DNA of 7,227 nt from Gemmatimonadota bacterium (GTDB lineage: Bacteria; Gemmatimonadota; Gemmatimonadetes; Gemmatimonadales; GWC2-71-9): contig JACZUR010000113.1 of the NCBI GenBank assembly GCA_022573095.1, positions 1 through 7,227 of the forward strand, written 5' to 3'. How positions within the stretch are numbered: the stretch's first letter is position 1; each line of letters starts with the position of its first letter. Under the pieces are notes generated by a model. It was given only the letters and a program-made list of their open reading frames with translations. It did no database searches and was not told the origin of the DNA. A program made the translations under genes and the position numbers. Positions 1-5,694 of this stretch are shown here, piece after piece.

Positions 1-76
1 ACGTTCTCGCATTGTTCAGGAGTACCAAAATTCCTGTCCGAAGGGGCTGTTTCAGGTCCAGATAGACTGCAGAAGA

Positions 77-100
77 CGGTTCCACCACCGAGGGGAACCG
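77..100 (-). terminator. Possible weak terminator hairpin behind the small secreted protein gene
   Basis: A perfect 7-bp inverted repeat (CGGTTCC at 77-83, GGAACCG at 94-100) with a 10-base loop lies 10 bases beyond the stop codon of the minus-strand gene at 111-440. Read on the minus strand it is followed only by TCTTCT, a poor U-tract, so intrinsic termination is plausible but not convincing. Confidence 0.3.
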
Positions 101-110
101 AAAAGGGTGC

Positions 111-440
111 CTAACGGTTGGACAAGTTCCGAAAACGAACGCTGACCTGAGACCCGTCGTGAAGCTTTGAAAATCTAAGGTTTCGCCCGTGCACGTCATA
201 AACAATGAGGCTGCCGAGCCGTCGATTACTGGCACAAACCCTGACAATTATGCTGCTTCCCTCGGCCAATAAGCCCTGATATACCCTAATTCTACAGGTG
301 GGGTCGTAGGCAATGATATGAACCGAATAATGGCTGCGGTTGTATAGCACGACGCGGTTGAGGGTCTGCGAGGTTGCGCCTCCCGCCACGCAAACCACGA
401 GAAGAGACCAAACGATCATCGGAAATATGGTTTTCCACAT
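111..440 (-). CDS. Small secreted or periplasmic protein of unknown function
   Basis: I do not recognise a named family. The 109-residue product starts with a clear export signal: Lys3, a hydrophobic core over about residues 5-20, and a small-residue cleavage site (Ala-Thr-Ser, about residues 22-24, before Gln25). The mature part of about 85 residues is rich in alternating Val/Ile/Tyr/Arg, which suggests a small all-beta fold, and contains two cysteines (Cys49 and Cys69) that could form a disulfide after export. There is no lipobox: Cys17 sits inside the hydrophobic core. The start is supported by GGAG 10 bases upstream of the ATG. It stands alone on the minus strand. The 114-residue ORF overlapping it in another frame has no protein-like features. 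A short exported beta protein of this type would fit a Gemmatimonadota-like host, but that is a loose impression. Confidence 0.65.
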   Translation of the reverse strand: MWKTIFPMIVWSLLVVCVAGGATSQTLNRVVLYNRSHYSVHIIAYDPTCRIRVYQGLLAEGSSIIVRVCASNRRLGSLIVYDVHGRNLRFSKLHDGSQVSVRFRNLSNR

Positions 441-797
441 TCCTGGCTTTCTCCACCCTAGTCCCTGCGATCCCAGGGGGCTGATCCCACAACCCCTGAA
501 GCCGTGATAGCCCTATCGAGCAGGCTCGCCTAAACCAACCATATTGGACTTTCTCTGGCCCAGCAATGCGCTCCGGACCACTACGGCACTCTCCAACAAG
601 TCTGGCACCGACACAACCGCCAGAGATTTGAGTCACGAGCAGACATCGGTGTGATAATCAGAGCGTGTAGATCATGTGCGCTGGGTTGGGCTTCGACGGT
701 CCCCGTCCACGGCAGCTCATAGCCAAAAGGAGACGTTCGCGGTCGCCGGCTTTGACTGACCGCTGTCTCCAGCCCCGTCGTTCGCAGGTATTTGGAC
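441..797. other. Gene-free stretch spanning the left junction
   Basis: I see no convincing gene here. The part next to 440 probably carries the leader and promoter of the small secreted protein gene. From about 640 to 797 the sequence lies beyond the point where Fur homology stops and matches nothing I recognise. In the frame of intact Fur it reads on without similarity to a TGA at about 710-712. The switch from host-like to alphaproteobacterial DNA therefore lies near 797, or somewhat further left if this stretch came with the block. I found no tRNA, and no copy of the right-hand IS end. Confidence 0.5.
538..566 (-). promoter_or_regulatory. Candidate sigma70-type promoter for the small secreted protein gene
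   Basis: On the minus strand TTGCTG (566-561) and TATGGT (543-538) are separated by 17 bases. This is a reasonable -35/-10 pair and would give a leader of about 90 bases before the ATG at 440. The -35 matches only its first three bases to consensus, so this is a pattern match only. Confidence 0.25.
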
Positions 798-1014
798 GAG
801 GATGTTGGCCTCCTCGAACAGCTTGACGGTGCCGGTACACGGTCGCGATCGAGATGTGCCGGTCGATGTCGGAGGCGCGCCGATACAACTGTTTGACGTC
901 GGGGTGATCCGCCGAGTCCGACAGCACCCGGGCGACGACCCGGCGCTGCTCGGTCATCTTGAGGCCCTTTTTGATACAGAGCCTCTCAAGCCTCGATGGT
1001 TCGTCGCCGCACAT
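798..1014 (-). pseudogene. fur: Fur-family regulator, N-terminal fragment with frameshift
   Basis: Fur proteins are metal-responsive repressors with an N-terminal winged helix and a C-terminal dimerisation and metal-binding domain. Residues 1-61 read as an alphaproteobacterial Fur winged helix, with LCIKKGLKMTEQRR, the DHPDVKQLY helix and the recognition-helix motif ISIATVYR. At 831 one extra base follows the TACCGG codons. Removing it restores TVKLFEEANIL, exactly the expected Fur continuation, so this is a single-base insertion in what was a normal gene. Homology then stops after about 72 of the usual 140 or so residues (near 798). The whole C-terminal domain with its metal-binding histidines is absent, so no functional Fur can be made. 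I see no good ribosome-binding site before the ATG at 1014. The gene lies 113 bases downstream of mucR on the same strand, a pairing I recall from alphaproteobacterial chromosomes. Confidence is high for the family and lower for Fur as opposed to a close paralogue. Confidence 0.85.
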
Positions 1015-1085
1015 CGCGGTAAAGCACAGGCTTCAAAAAATTGGCCTGCCGACGACCGTTCACCCACCGCCGGCGGCGAGCCGGT

Positions 1086-1119
1086 GGTGCGGCGCAACGA
1101 CGCCACGTCGCGCCGCACC
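1086..1119 (-). terminator. Strong hairpin just behind mucR
   Basis: A perfect 10-bp stem (GGTGCGGCGC at 1086-1095 with GCGCCGCACC at 1110-1119) encloses a second 4-bp stem (GACG/CGTC) with a 3-base loop. It begins 8 bases after the mucR stop codon. Read on the minus strand no U-run follows directly; the nearest is a T6 about 50 bases on, before fur. It may protect the mucR 3' end or attenuate read-through into fur. A shorter inverted repeat (CCACCG/CGGTGG) overlaps its distal side. Confidence 0.45.
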
Positions 1120-1127
1120 GAATCGGA

Positions 1128-1541
1128 TTACTTGCGCTTGCGCGGGCGCGTGCCGAGCCCGATCTGCTTGGCCAGCTTCGAGCGTTGCTTGGCGTAGTTC
1201 GGCGCCACCATCGGGTAGTCCGACGGAAGCTCCCAGCGCTCGCGATATTCCGCCGGCGTCATGTTGAACGCGGTCTTGAGATGGCGTTTCAGCATCTTCA
1301 GCTTCCTGCCGTCCTCCAGACAGACGATGTAGTCCGGCTTTACCGACCGCCTGATCGACACCGCCGGCTGCGGTCGCGGCGGCTCGGCGGCGCTGGCGTC
1401 ACCGGCATTGGTAAGCGAACGATAAACCTGCTGGATGAGATCGGGCAGGTCGGCCACGGCCATCGTGTTGTTGGCGACGTGCGCCGACACGATCTCGGTC
1501 GTCAGGGTCATGATGTCGCTGTGACTTGTTGATTCCGCCAT
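1128..1541 (-). CDS. mucR: MucR/Ros-family transcriptional regulator
   Basis: A 137-residue protein of the MucR/Ros family, which in alphaproteobacteria binds AT-rich DNA and controls exopolysaccharide, motility, cell-cycle and virulence genes. The N-terminal part (about residues 10-45) carries the family's oligomerisation segment (DLPDLIQQVYRSL). A Pro/Ala-rich linker follows at about 47-62, then the DNA-binding domain at 65-130 with the family signatures YIVCLEDGRKLKMLKRHL, MTPAEYRERW and LPSDYPMVAPNYA. The tail ends in a basic Arg/Lys cluster. Of the four Ros zinc positions Cys74 and His87 are present, the second cysteine is Asp77, and the last histidine is replaced (Ala91), so it probably folds with little or no zinc; natural family members like this are known. 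The ATG at 1541 gives the usual family length, with only a weak GGAG 12 bases upstream. It lies 33 bases downstream of the transposase gene on the same strand, so its native promoter is probably gone and transcription may come from the IS. A strong hairpin follows the stop. Confidence 0.93.
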   Translation of the reverse strand: MAESTSHSDIMTLTTEIVSAHVANNTMAVADLPDLIQQVYRSLTNAGDASAAEPPRPQPAVSIRRSVKPDYIVCLEDGRKLKMLKRHLKTAFNMTPAEYRERWELPSDYPMVAPNYAKQRSKLAKQIGLGTRPRKRK

Positions 1542-1574
1542 GGAGTTACATTGCTCCCAAATTGCCCAAAAGGC

Positions 1575-2501
1575 TTATCCCGTTGCCTCCGCCGCGATCA
1601 ACATCTTGTAGGTGACGGGTTGGCGGCGTGATGCGATGCGGAGCAGCGAGCGGAAGGCGGCGTGGCGGGTTCGACGGCGGTTGAAGCGGAAGGTGAACTC
1701 GTCGAGATAGGATTGCAGGTGTTTTCGGCGCAGGCCATGGTAGACCCCGAGCGCCCAGGTCTTGAGGTTTGAGAACACGCGGTGGATCCAGGGCAGCACC
1801 AGATGCGCGGCCATGGCGCCGATGACCCGAGGATCGTGATTGACGCCAGGCGCGCCGGGGTAGGCCGACCAACCGTCGGTCTTGGCGGTGGTGGCCGGGG
1901 CGATGTTGGTGGCGATGAAGCCATGCAGGCTGGTGGCGGAGAAGTCCTTGATTGCGGCCAGACGGATGCGGCCGGGTCCGGGGCCGACGACCTCGACGGC
2001 GCCGGCGAGGAGCAACTTTCCGTCATGACTGCGCCCCTGACCGCCGCAAATGGGGCCGTCCTTGGTCCGGTGATGGATTGTGGTTTCGTCGATTTCCACC
2101 AGTCCGAACAACGCCTTGCGGTCCGGATCGACCATGGCGTGGCGGAGCTTGGCGCACAACAGCCAGGCCGTCTTGTAGGAGCCCAGGCCGAGCTGTTTCC
2201 ACAGTTGAAAGGCCGAGATGCCATTGGAATGGGTCGCCATCAGATAGGCGGCCCACAACCAGATGATCAGGCTCAGCTTGCTGCCGTGCATGATGGTCCC
2301 GGCCGTCACCGAGGTCTGCCGGCGGCATTGCTTGCACTGATATGTCCAGGCCTTGGTGTCCAACATCCAGGCCTGGTCATGACCACAGCCGGGGCAGCGG
2401 AACCCATCCGGCCAGCGCAGGGCGGCGAGATAGGCCGCGCACGCGGCCTCGTCGGGAAAGCGTCGTTGAAAGGCGATTAGGGAATGGGGAAAGTCGGACA
2501 T
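1575..2501 (-). CDS. IS1595-family transposase, apparently intact
   Basis: A 308-residue DDE-type transposase that cuts and joins the IS ends. An N-terminal zinc ribbon (Cys36, Cys39, Cys56, Cys59) is followed by a helical region with the TVTAGTI-like and SKLSLIIWLWAAYLM segments typical of the family. The catalytic core then shows Asp138 in EIDET, Asp209 in KTDGW, and Asn245/Lys247 in the FSNLKTW motif, matching the IS1595 DDN(K) pattern. The C-terminal HLQSYLDEFTFRFNRR is a family hallmark. The length is normal and there is no internal stop. The reading frame is open to 2672, but the true start is the ATG at 2501: it has a perfect AGGAGG (2514-2509) with 7-base spacing, and the 57 extra upstream residues look nothing like a transposase and run antisense into pepA. 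The subgroup (ISPna2-like or other) was not determined. Confidence 0.95.
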   Translation of the reverse strand: MSDFPHSLIAFQRRFPDEAACAAYLAALRWPDGFRCPGCGHDQAWMLDTKAWTYQCKQCRRQTSVTAGTIMHGSKLSLIIWLWAAYLMATHSNGISAFQLWKQLGLGSYKTAWLLCAKLRHAMVDPDRKALFGLVEIDETTIHHRTKDGPICGGQGRSHDGKLLLAGAVEVVGPGPGRIRLAAIKDFSATSLHGFIATNIAPATTAKTDGWSAYPGAPGVNHDPRVIGAMAAHLVLPWIHRVFSNLKTWALGVYHGLRRKHLQSYLDEFTFRFNRRRTRHAAFRSLLRIASRRQPVTYKMLIAAEATG

Positions 2502-2508
2502 GGCGTGG

Positions 2509-2514
2509 CCTCCT
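2509..2514 (-). promoter_or_regulatory. Ribosome-binding site that sets the transposase start
   Basis: AGGAGG on the minus strand, 7 bases before the ATG at 2501. It is the best Shine-Dalgarno sequence in the window, and it selects this start over the ATG at 2672, which would need to lie outside the element. Confidence 0.8.
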
Positions 2515-2565
2515 ACTCTCTCGGCGACCGCACCTGTTTGAAATGCCACCTGGACGGAGGGCAGA

Positions 2566-2593
2566 ACCCTAAAATCGAGAAAGCGTTTCACAA
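2566..2593 (-). promoter_or_regulatory. Candidate transposase promoter inside the IS end
   Basis: On the minus strand TTGTGA (2593-2588) and TAGGGT (2571-2566) are 16 bases apart, right at the inferred IS end and about 65 bases before the transposase start. Transcription from here could pass through the transposase gene into mucR. This is a pattern match only. Confidence 0.35.
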
Positions 2594-3837
2594 TGCCCCG
2601 TACCACCGGGACCCTCGCAACCGCTGCGCGGACTGCCACCGGACAGGGAGGGGGGGTCGGCCGGTTGAGCATTTATGTGTGCGACGAATACCGGGGAGAC
2701 GTCGATCCGTCTGAGTTGGCGAGGGTCCTCGTAGAAGGCGCCGGCCAGGGTGCCTGGAGGTTTGAGGACTATAAGACCGACGATAGCGATACTGCGGAAT
2801 TGGTCTTGCTCTCGATTATCGCCAGCAGTGGCGACAAGACGGCAATGCAGGCCGGGGCTGCTGTAGGCGACGCTACTGTTGCCGGCCAAAATCTCGCGAG
2901 AGAACTGCAGGCCCTTCCGGGGAACGTCTGCACGCCCGCGTTTCTCGGTGACCGCGCCGCAACACTGGGCGAGGAGCACGGTTTCAAAGTCACTGTACTA
3001 GACGAGGGGCGCCTCAAGCGTGCCGGAATGAATGCGATTCTGGCGGTGAGTCGAGGATCGGAGCAAGAGGCACGACTCATCGTCATTGAGTACAAAGGTG
3101 CCAAGAAAGGCGCTCCTATCTGCCTGGTTGGCAAGGGCGTGACCTTCGATACAGGAGGTATATCTCTAAAACCTGCCCTCAACATGGAGGAGATGAAGTA
3201 CGACATGTCGGGTGCGGCAGCGGTACTGGGAGCGTTTGAGGCCATCGGCCGTTTGAAACCCGAGTGCAACGTGGTCGGAATAATACCGTCCGTAGAAAAT
3301 ATGCCTTCGGGTTCGGCCACCAGACCGGGCGATATCGTGAAGAGTCATCTGGGGAAGACCATCGAGATCGCTAACACGGACGCCGAAGGCAGACTCATAT
3401 TGTGCGACGCGCTTTCCTACGCACGGCGTTTCAAACCCAGCTGTGTGTTGGATGCGGCTACGCTGACCGGTGCAGTGGTAATCGGTTTAGGCAATCATGC
3501 GACGGGTTTGCTGGGTAACGATCAAGACTTGGTGGACGAAGTTCTCGAAAGCGGTGAACTGTCTGGTGAGCGCTGCTGGCAGCTGCCGCTGTGGGAGGAA
3601 TACAAGACGCAGATAAAGTCTGACTTCGCCGATATCAAGAACATAGGTGGAAGAGCGGCCGGCGCCATCACTGCTGCCAGCTTTCTTTCGGAATTTACGG
3701 AAGAGTATTCGTGGGCTCACCTGGACATAGCGGGAACAGCATACATCGAGGACGATGCACCACACATCGGAAAGGGTCCGGCTGGTACGGGGGCTCGTCT
3801 CTTTACGCAATTTGTCCTAGGTCGTTCCGGCGGGTGA
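2593..3837 (+). CDS. pepA: Leucyl aminopeptidase (M17), truncated at its 5' end by the IS junction
   Basis: M17 aminopeptidases are cytosolic hexameric enzymes with two metal ions that release N-terminal residues from peptides. The complete catalytic domain is present, with metal ligands Lys181, Asp186, Asp204, Asp263 and Glu265 and catalytic Lys193 and Arg267. They occur in GKGVTFDTGG, SLKP, KYDMSG and the family signature NTDAEGRL. Against E. coli PepA (Lys270, Asp275, Lys282, Asp293, Asp352, Glu354, Arg356) the offset is a constant 89 residues and the C-termini align, so the protein is short only at the N-terminus, losing about half of the N-terminal domain. That domain takes part in hexamer contacts, so activity is doubtful. 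The ATG at 2593 is fortuitous: it lies in the IS-end bases and has no ribosome-binding site, and the frame is closed upstream by a TGA at 2539. The first residues (GTLATAARTATGQG) align plausibly with the E. coli helix before the second half of the domain. The 3' end overlaps the next gene by GTGA. Confidence 0.9.
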   Translation: MPRTTGTLATAARTATGQGGGVGRLSIYVCDEYRGDVDPSELARVLVEGAGQGAWRFEDYKTDDSDTAELVLLSIIASSGDKTAMQAGAAVGDATVAGQNLARELQALPGNVCTPAFLGDRAATLGEEHGFKVTVLDEGRLKRAGMNAILAVSRGSEQEARLIVIEYKGAKKGAPICLVGKGVTFDTGGISLKPALNMEEMKYDMSGAAAVLGAFEAIGRLKPECNVVGIIPSVENMPSGSATRPGDIVKSHLGKTIEIANTDAEGRLILCDALSYARRFKPSCVLDAATLTGAVVIGLGNHATGLLGNDQDLVDEVLESGELSGERCWQLPLWEEYKTQIKSDFADIKNIGGRAAGAITAASFLSEFTEEYSWAHLDIAGTAYIEDDAPHIGKGPAGTGARLFTQFVLGRSGG

Positions 3838-5606
3838 GTTTTGTGGGCCGCGCGCCGGCGCTTTTGCTGGCGTTGCTCATCACTAACACTAACCTAGTAG
3901 CGGCACAGGACAGCCTCGCCGCCGGCGCACTCCCTCCTTCTCCACCGCCGGATTCAATAGCCGAAATCTCACGTGTCCCCATAGCACCGTACGAGGTGCC
4001 CGCGGGTCCGATGGTACCCTGGTCTCGCTTGTCTTTCAACCGCGATTCCATTATCTGGAACAGCTCGATCACGCTTGCCGATCTGCTCACCGCGGTTCCC
4101 GGTGTTTTCGTGGCCAGAGGAGGTTTTCGTGGCTTGCCTGAGTACGCCGTGTACGCGGGACGCGGAGCCGCCGCGATCGAGATCTACTGGGACGGCCATA
4201 GGCTTACGCCGGTGGGTCGCGATTCGATCTACATCGATCCGGGCGAGATACCGCTTACCTATCTTCGCCGCGTGGAGTTTGAACCGACGCCGTCGGTGCT
4301 GCGGGTATATCTAGTGTCTGAACGACAAGAGGAGATTGAAGCGCGATCGATAGTGAGGTTCGTTACAGGGGACTTTGGGACCGGCGCGTACTCGGGCATC
4401 TTCCAGAAGCGATGGGCACAGGGTCTCGGTTTCAATGTGGGCGTTGATTTCATGACGACCGATGGCGCAAGTGGACCCGGACGCTCCGATCAACTGGTAG
4501 ACATTTGGATCAAGGGAGAGTGGAATCCGGATTCTACCGCCGGCGTAAGTTACCAGTTTAGGCGTCACAGCGTCGATAGCGACCCGGTGCAAACGCTCAC
4601 CGGCGTAACCGGAGTGCCGGCGCGACTTGGAAACCGTACCGATCTGTTGTTTTCGATGTTCAGGTCGACGGAATCCCAGGGAAGAGGATTGAGGTTTGAC
4701 GGAGGCGTGTGGGCTAGTTCCTGGACCGACGATACTCTAGACCTCGATCAAGATGTGCGTTCTATCTTTGTGGGGGTACGCTACTCCGGTCGAAGGTTTA
4801 GTGCCGAGACGAGAGCGCGCTTTGCCGATATGTGGATTCGAAATTCGTTCGAGTCCCGACTGAACTGGTCTCCCGTGAATTCGGTGGTAATCGGTGGGTA
4901 CGCGCGCCGGGGAAGTTACACCGGAGAGCGAAGATCGTATCGTATAGAAGGCACAGCGGGAATAAGCGGTGGTCCCTTTTCCATCGTAGGTACCGTGTCA
5001 AAGGCGCGGGCAATTGAGGCCCCAAGTCTTGTCGCGGATACGGGCCAGGTGGTTGCGGACTTCGGCGTCCGCGTTGGAATGAGTACTCGGCGCATCTCAG
5101 GCCACGTGGGATTAGTTCGCCGGGATGGTTATCAGCCAAGTTCGTTCCCGCAGCTTCCTGTGATCGCTTCGTTTGACTCGTCGCGTCAGGCGACTTACAT
5201 AGAGGCGCGCGCGGTCCTGCGACCCTGGAGCTATCTGACGATCGATGCGTGGTACTCGGATCCCGGGAGCGCGACTCTGGATTTTCAGCCGCCCAATCAT
5301 ACCCGGCTGCAACTGACTTTTCGTTCCAAGTTCTGGCGCACGTTCCGCAGCGGGGCGTTCGATCTAAAAGCACAAATCTCGATGGACTCGTGGAGCAGAG
5401 GCACCGCGGGGCTTTCGGACGCCGGTCTTCCTATCGAGTTGCGAGGGATAACGTTCTACGAGACCTACCTCGAATTCCAGATAGTCGGGTTCACTATGTT
5501 CTGGAATATGCGCAATGCGTATAACGCCCAGGAGCAATATGTTCCCGGGCTGGAGTACCCACGCAGTGCTCAGACCTACGGTGTACGCTGGGAGTTTTCC
5601 GATTAA
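3834..5606 (+). CDS. TonB-plug-domain outer-membrane beta-barrel protein
   Basis: A protein of about 590 residues, probably an outer-membrane barrel. It opens with a signal peptide (Arg6, hydrophobic APALLLALLI, cleavage near Val-Ala-Ala-Gln at 22-25) and a Pro-rich segment at about 33-60. A TonB-receptor Plug-like domain follows at about 77-165: SITLADLLTAVPGVFVARGG, then YAGRG, EIYWDGHRLTP and IPLTYLRRVEF. The remaining 420 or so residues alternate polar and aromatic/hydrophobic residues as beta-strands do, and end GVRWEFSD. It is shorter than usual TonB-dependent receptors (700-1000 residues). It shows no carboxypeptidase-like domain and no clear TonB box, so TonB-driven transport is uncertain; channel or structural roles are possible. 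I chose the GTG at 3834, overlapping the pepA stop as GTGA, because it puts the signal peptide at the N-terminus. The ATG at 3711 would add 41 residues encoded inside pepA. The GTG at 3843 is an alternative. Substrate unknown. Confidence 0.8.
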   Translation: MSFVGRAPALLLALLITNTNLVAAQDSLAAGALPPSPPPDSIAEISRVPIAPYEVPAGPMVPWSRLSFNRDSIIWNSSITLADLLTAVPGVFVARGGFRGLPEYAVYAGRGAAAIEIYWDGHRLTPVGRDSIYIDPGEIPLTYLRRVEFEPTPSVLRVYLVSERQEEIEARSIVRFVTGDFGTGAYSGIFQKRWAQGLGFNVGVDFMTTDGASGPGRSDQLVDIWIKGEWNPDSTAGVSYQFRRHSVDSDPVQTLTGVTGVPARLGNRTDLLFSMFRSTESQGRGLRFDGGVWASSWTDDTLDLDQDVRSIFVGVRYSGRRFSAETRARFADMWIRNSFESRLNWSPVNSVVIGGYARRGSYTGERRSYRIEGTAGISGGPFSIVGTVSKARAIEAPSLVADTGQVVADFGVRVGMSTRRISGHVGLVRRDGYQPSSFPQLPVIASFDSSRQATYIEARAVLRPWSYLTIDAWYSDPGSATLDFQPPNHTRLQLTFRSKFWRTFRSGAFDLKAQISMDSWSRGTAGLSDAGLPIELRGITFYETYLEFQIVGFTMFWNMRNAYNAQEQYVPGLEYPRSAQTYGVRWEFSD

Positions 5607-5626
5607 CCGAGAACTTTCGGTGGGCT

Positions 5627-5655
5627 TTGACGTTGCTCCTATGCTAGACTAGCTT
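5627..5655 (+). promoter_or_regulatory. Candidate promoter for yicC-gmk
   Basis: TTGACG (5627-5632) and TAGCTT (5650-5655, TAnnnT type) are 17 bases apart in the 88-base gap between the Plug-protein gene and yicC. This would give a leader of about 35 bases that still contains the AAGGAG ribosome-binding site (5678-5683). The strong -35 and ideal spacing make it the best promoter match in the window. Confidence 0.45.
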
Positions 5656-5694
5656 TCGCCCACTCTCAAAAATCCACAAGGAGAACCGCCGGCA

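Larger units (their letters stand above)
1546..2597 (-). mobile_element. IS1595-family insertion sequence (ends approximate)
   Basis: The element consists of one intact transposase gene plus flanks. The tnp-proximal end is placed near 2597: there, read on the minus strand, the sequence starts GGCATTGTGAAACG and leads into a promoter-like region, while pepA homology starts immediately on the other side. The other end must lie in the 33 bases between the transposase stop (1575) and the mucR start (1541), if mucR is not part of the element. I found no clear inverted-repeat partner there: only CATTG is shared, which is no better than chance. No 8-bp target duplication of the kind IS1595 elements make was found. 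Missing duplications would fit a rearranged or chimeric junction. The left boundary is a guess. Confidence 0.6.

Noticed and set aside
7..20. GCATTGT near the left edge as a second copy of the IS end
   Set aside because: A single 7-base match is expected about once by chance in a window of this size, and the following bases do not align.
292..636. 114-residue minus-strand ORF overlapping the small secreted protein gene
   Set aside because: No signal peptide, domain or ribosome-binding site. It shares bases with a better gene in another frame and has a composition typical of a shadow frame.
802..1532. Three overlapping + strand ORFs opposite fur and mucR
   Set aside because: Arg/Pro/Ala-rich translations of the antisense strand of clearly recognised genes; high GC keeps these frames open.
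1547..1575. Left inverted repeat of the IS
   Set aside because: Compared with the right end, only CATTG and scattered matches align; this does not exceed chance, so no repeat was annotated.
2502..2672. 57-residue N-terminal extension of the transposase from the ATG at 2672
   Set aside because: It has no transposase similarity, reads antisense into pepA past the IS end, and the AGGAGG before the ATG at 2501 gives the normal protein.
2484..2714. A + strand frame encoding two CxxCH heme-binding-like motifs (CLKCH and CADCH) in about 40 residues
   Set aside because: It runs antisense across the transposase start and IS end, then out of frame into pepA, and lacks a signal peptide and any further cytochrome features. 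The motifs are probably chance.
3711..3833. Upstream ATG start for the Plug protein
   Set aside because: It would add 41 residues encoded inside pepA in another frame and would bury the signal peptide; the GTG at 3834 places it at the N-terminus.
5607..5620. Hairpin CCGAG/TTCGG after the Plug-protein gene as a terminator
   Set aside because: Only 5 bp including a G-T pair, and no T-run follows.
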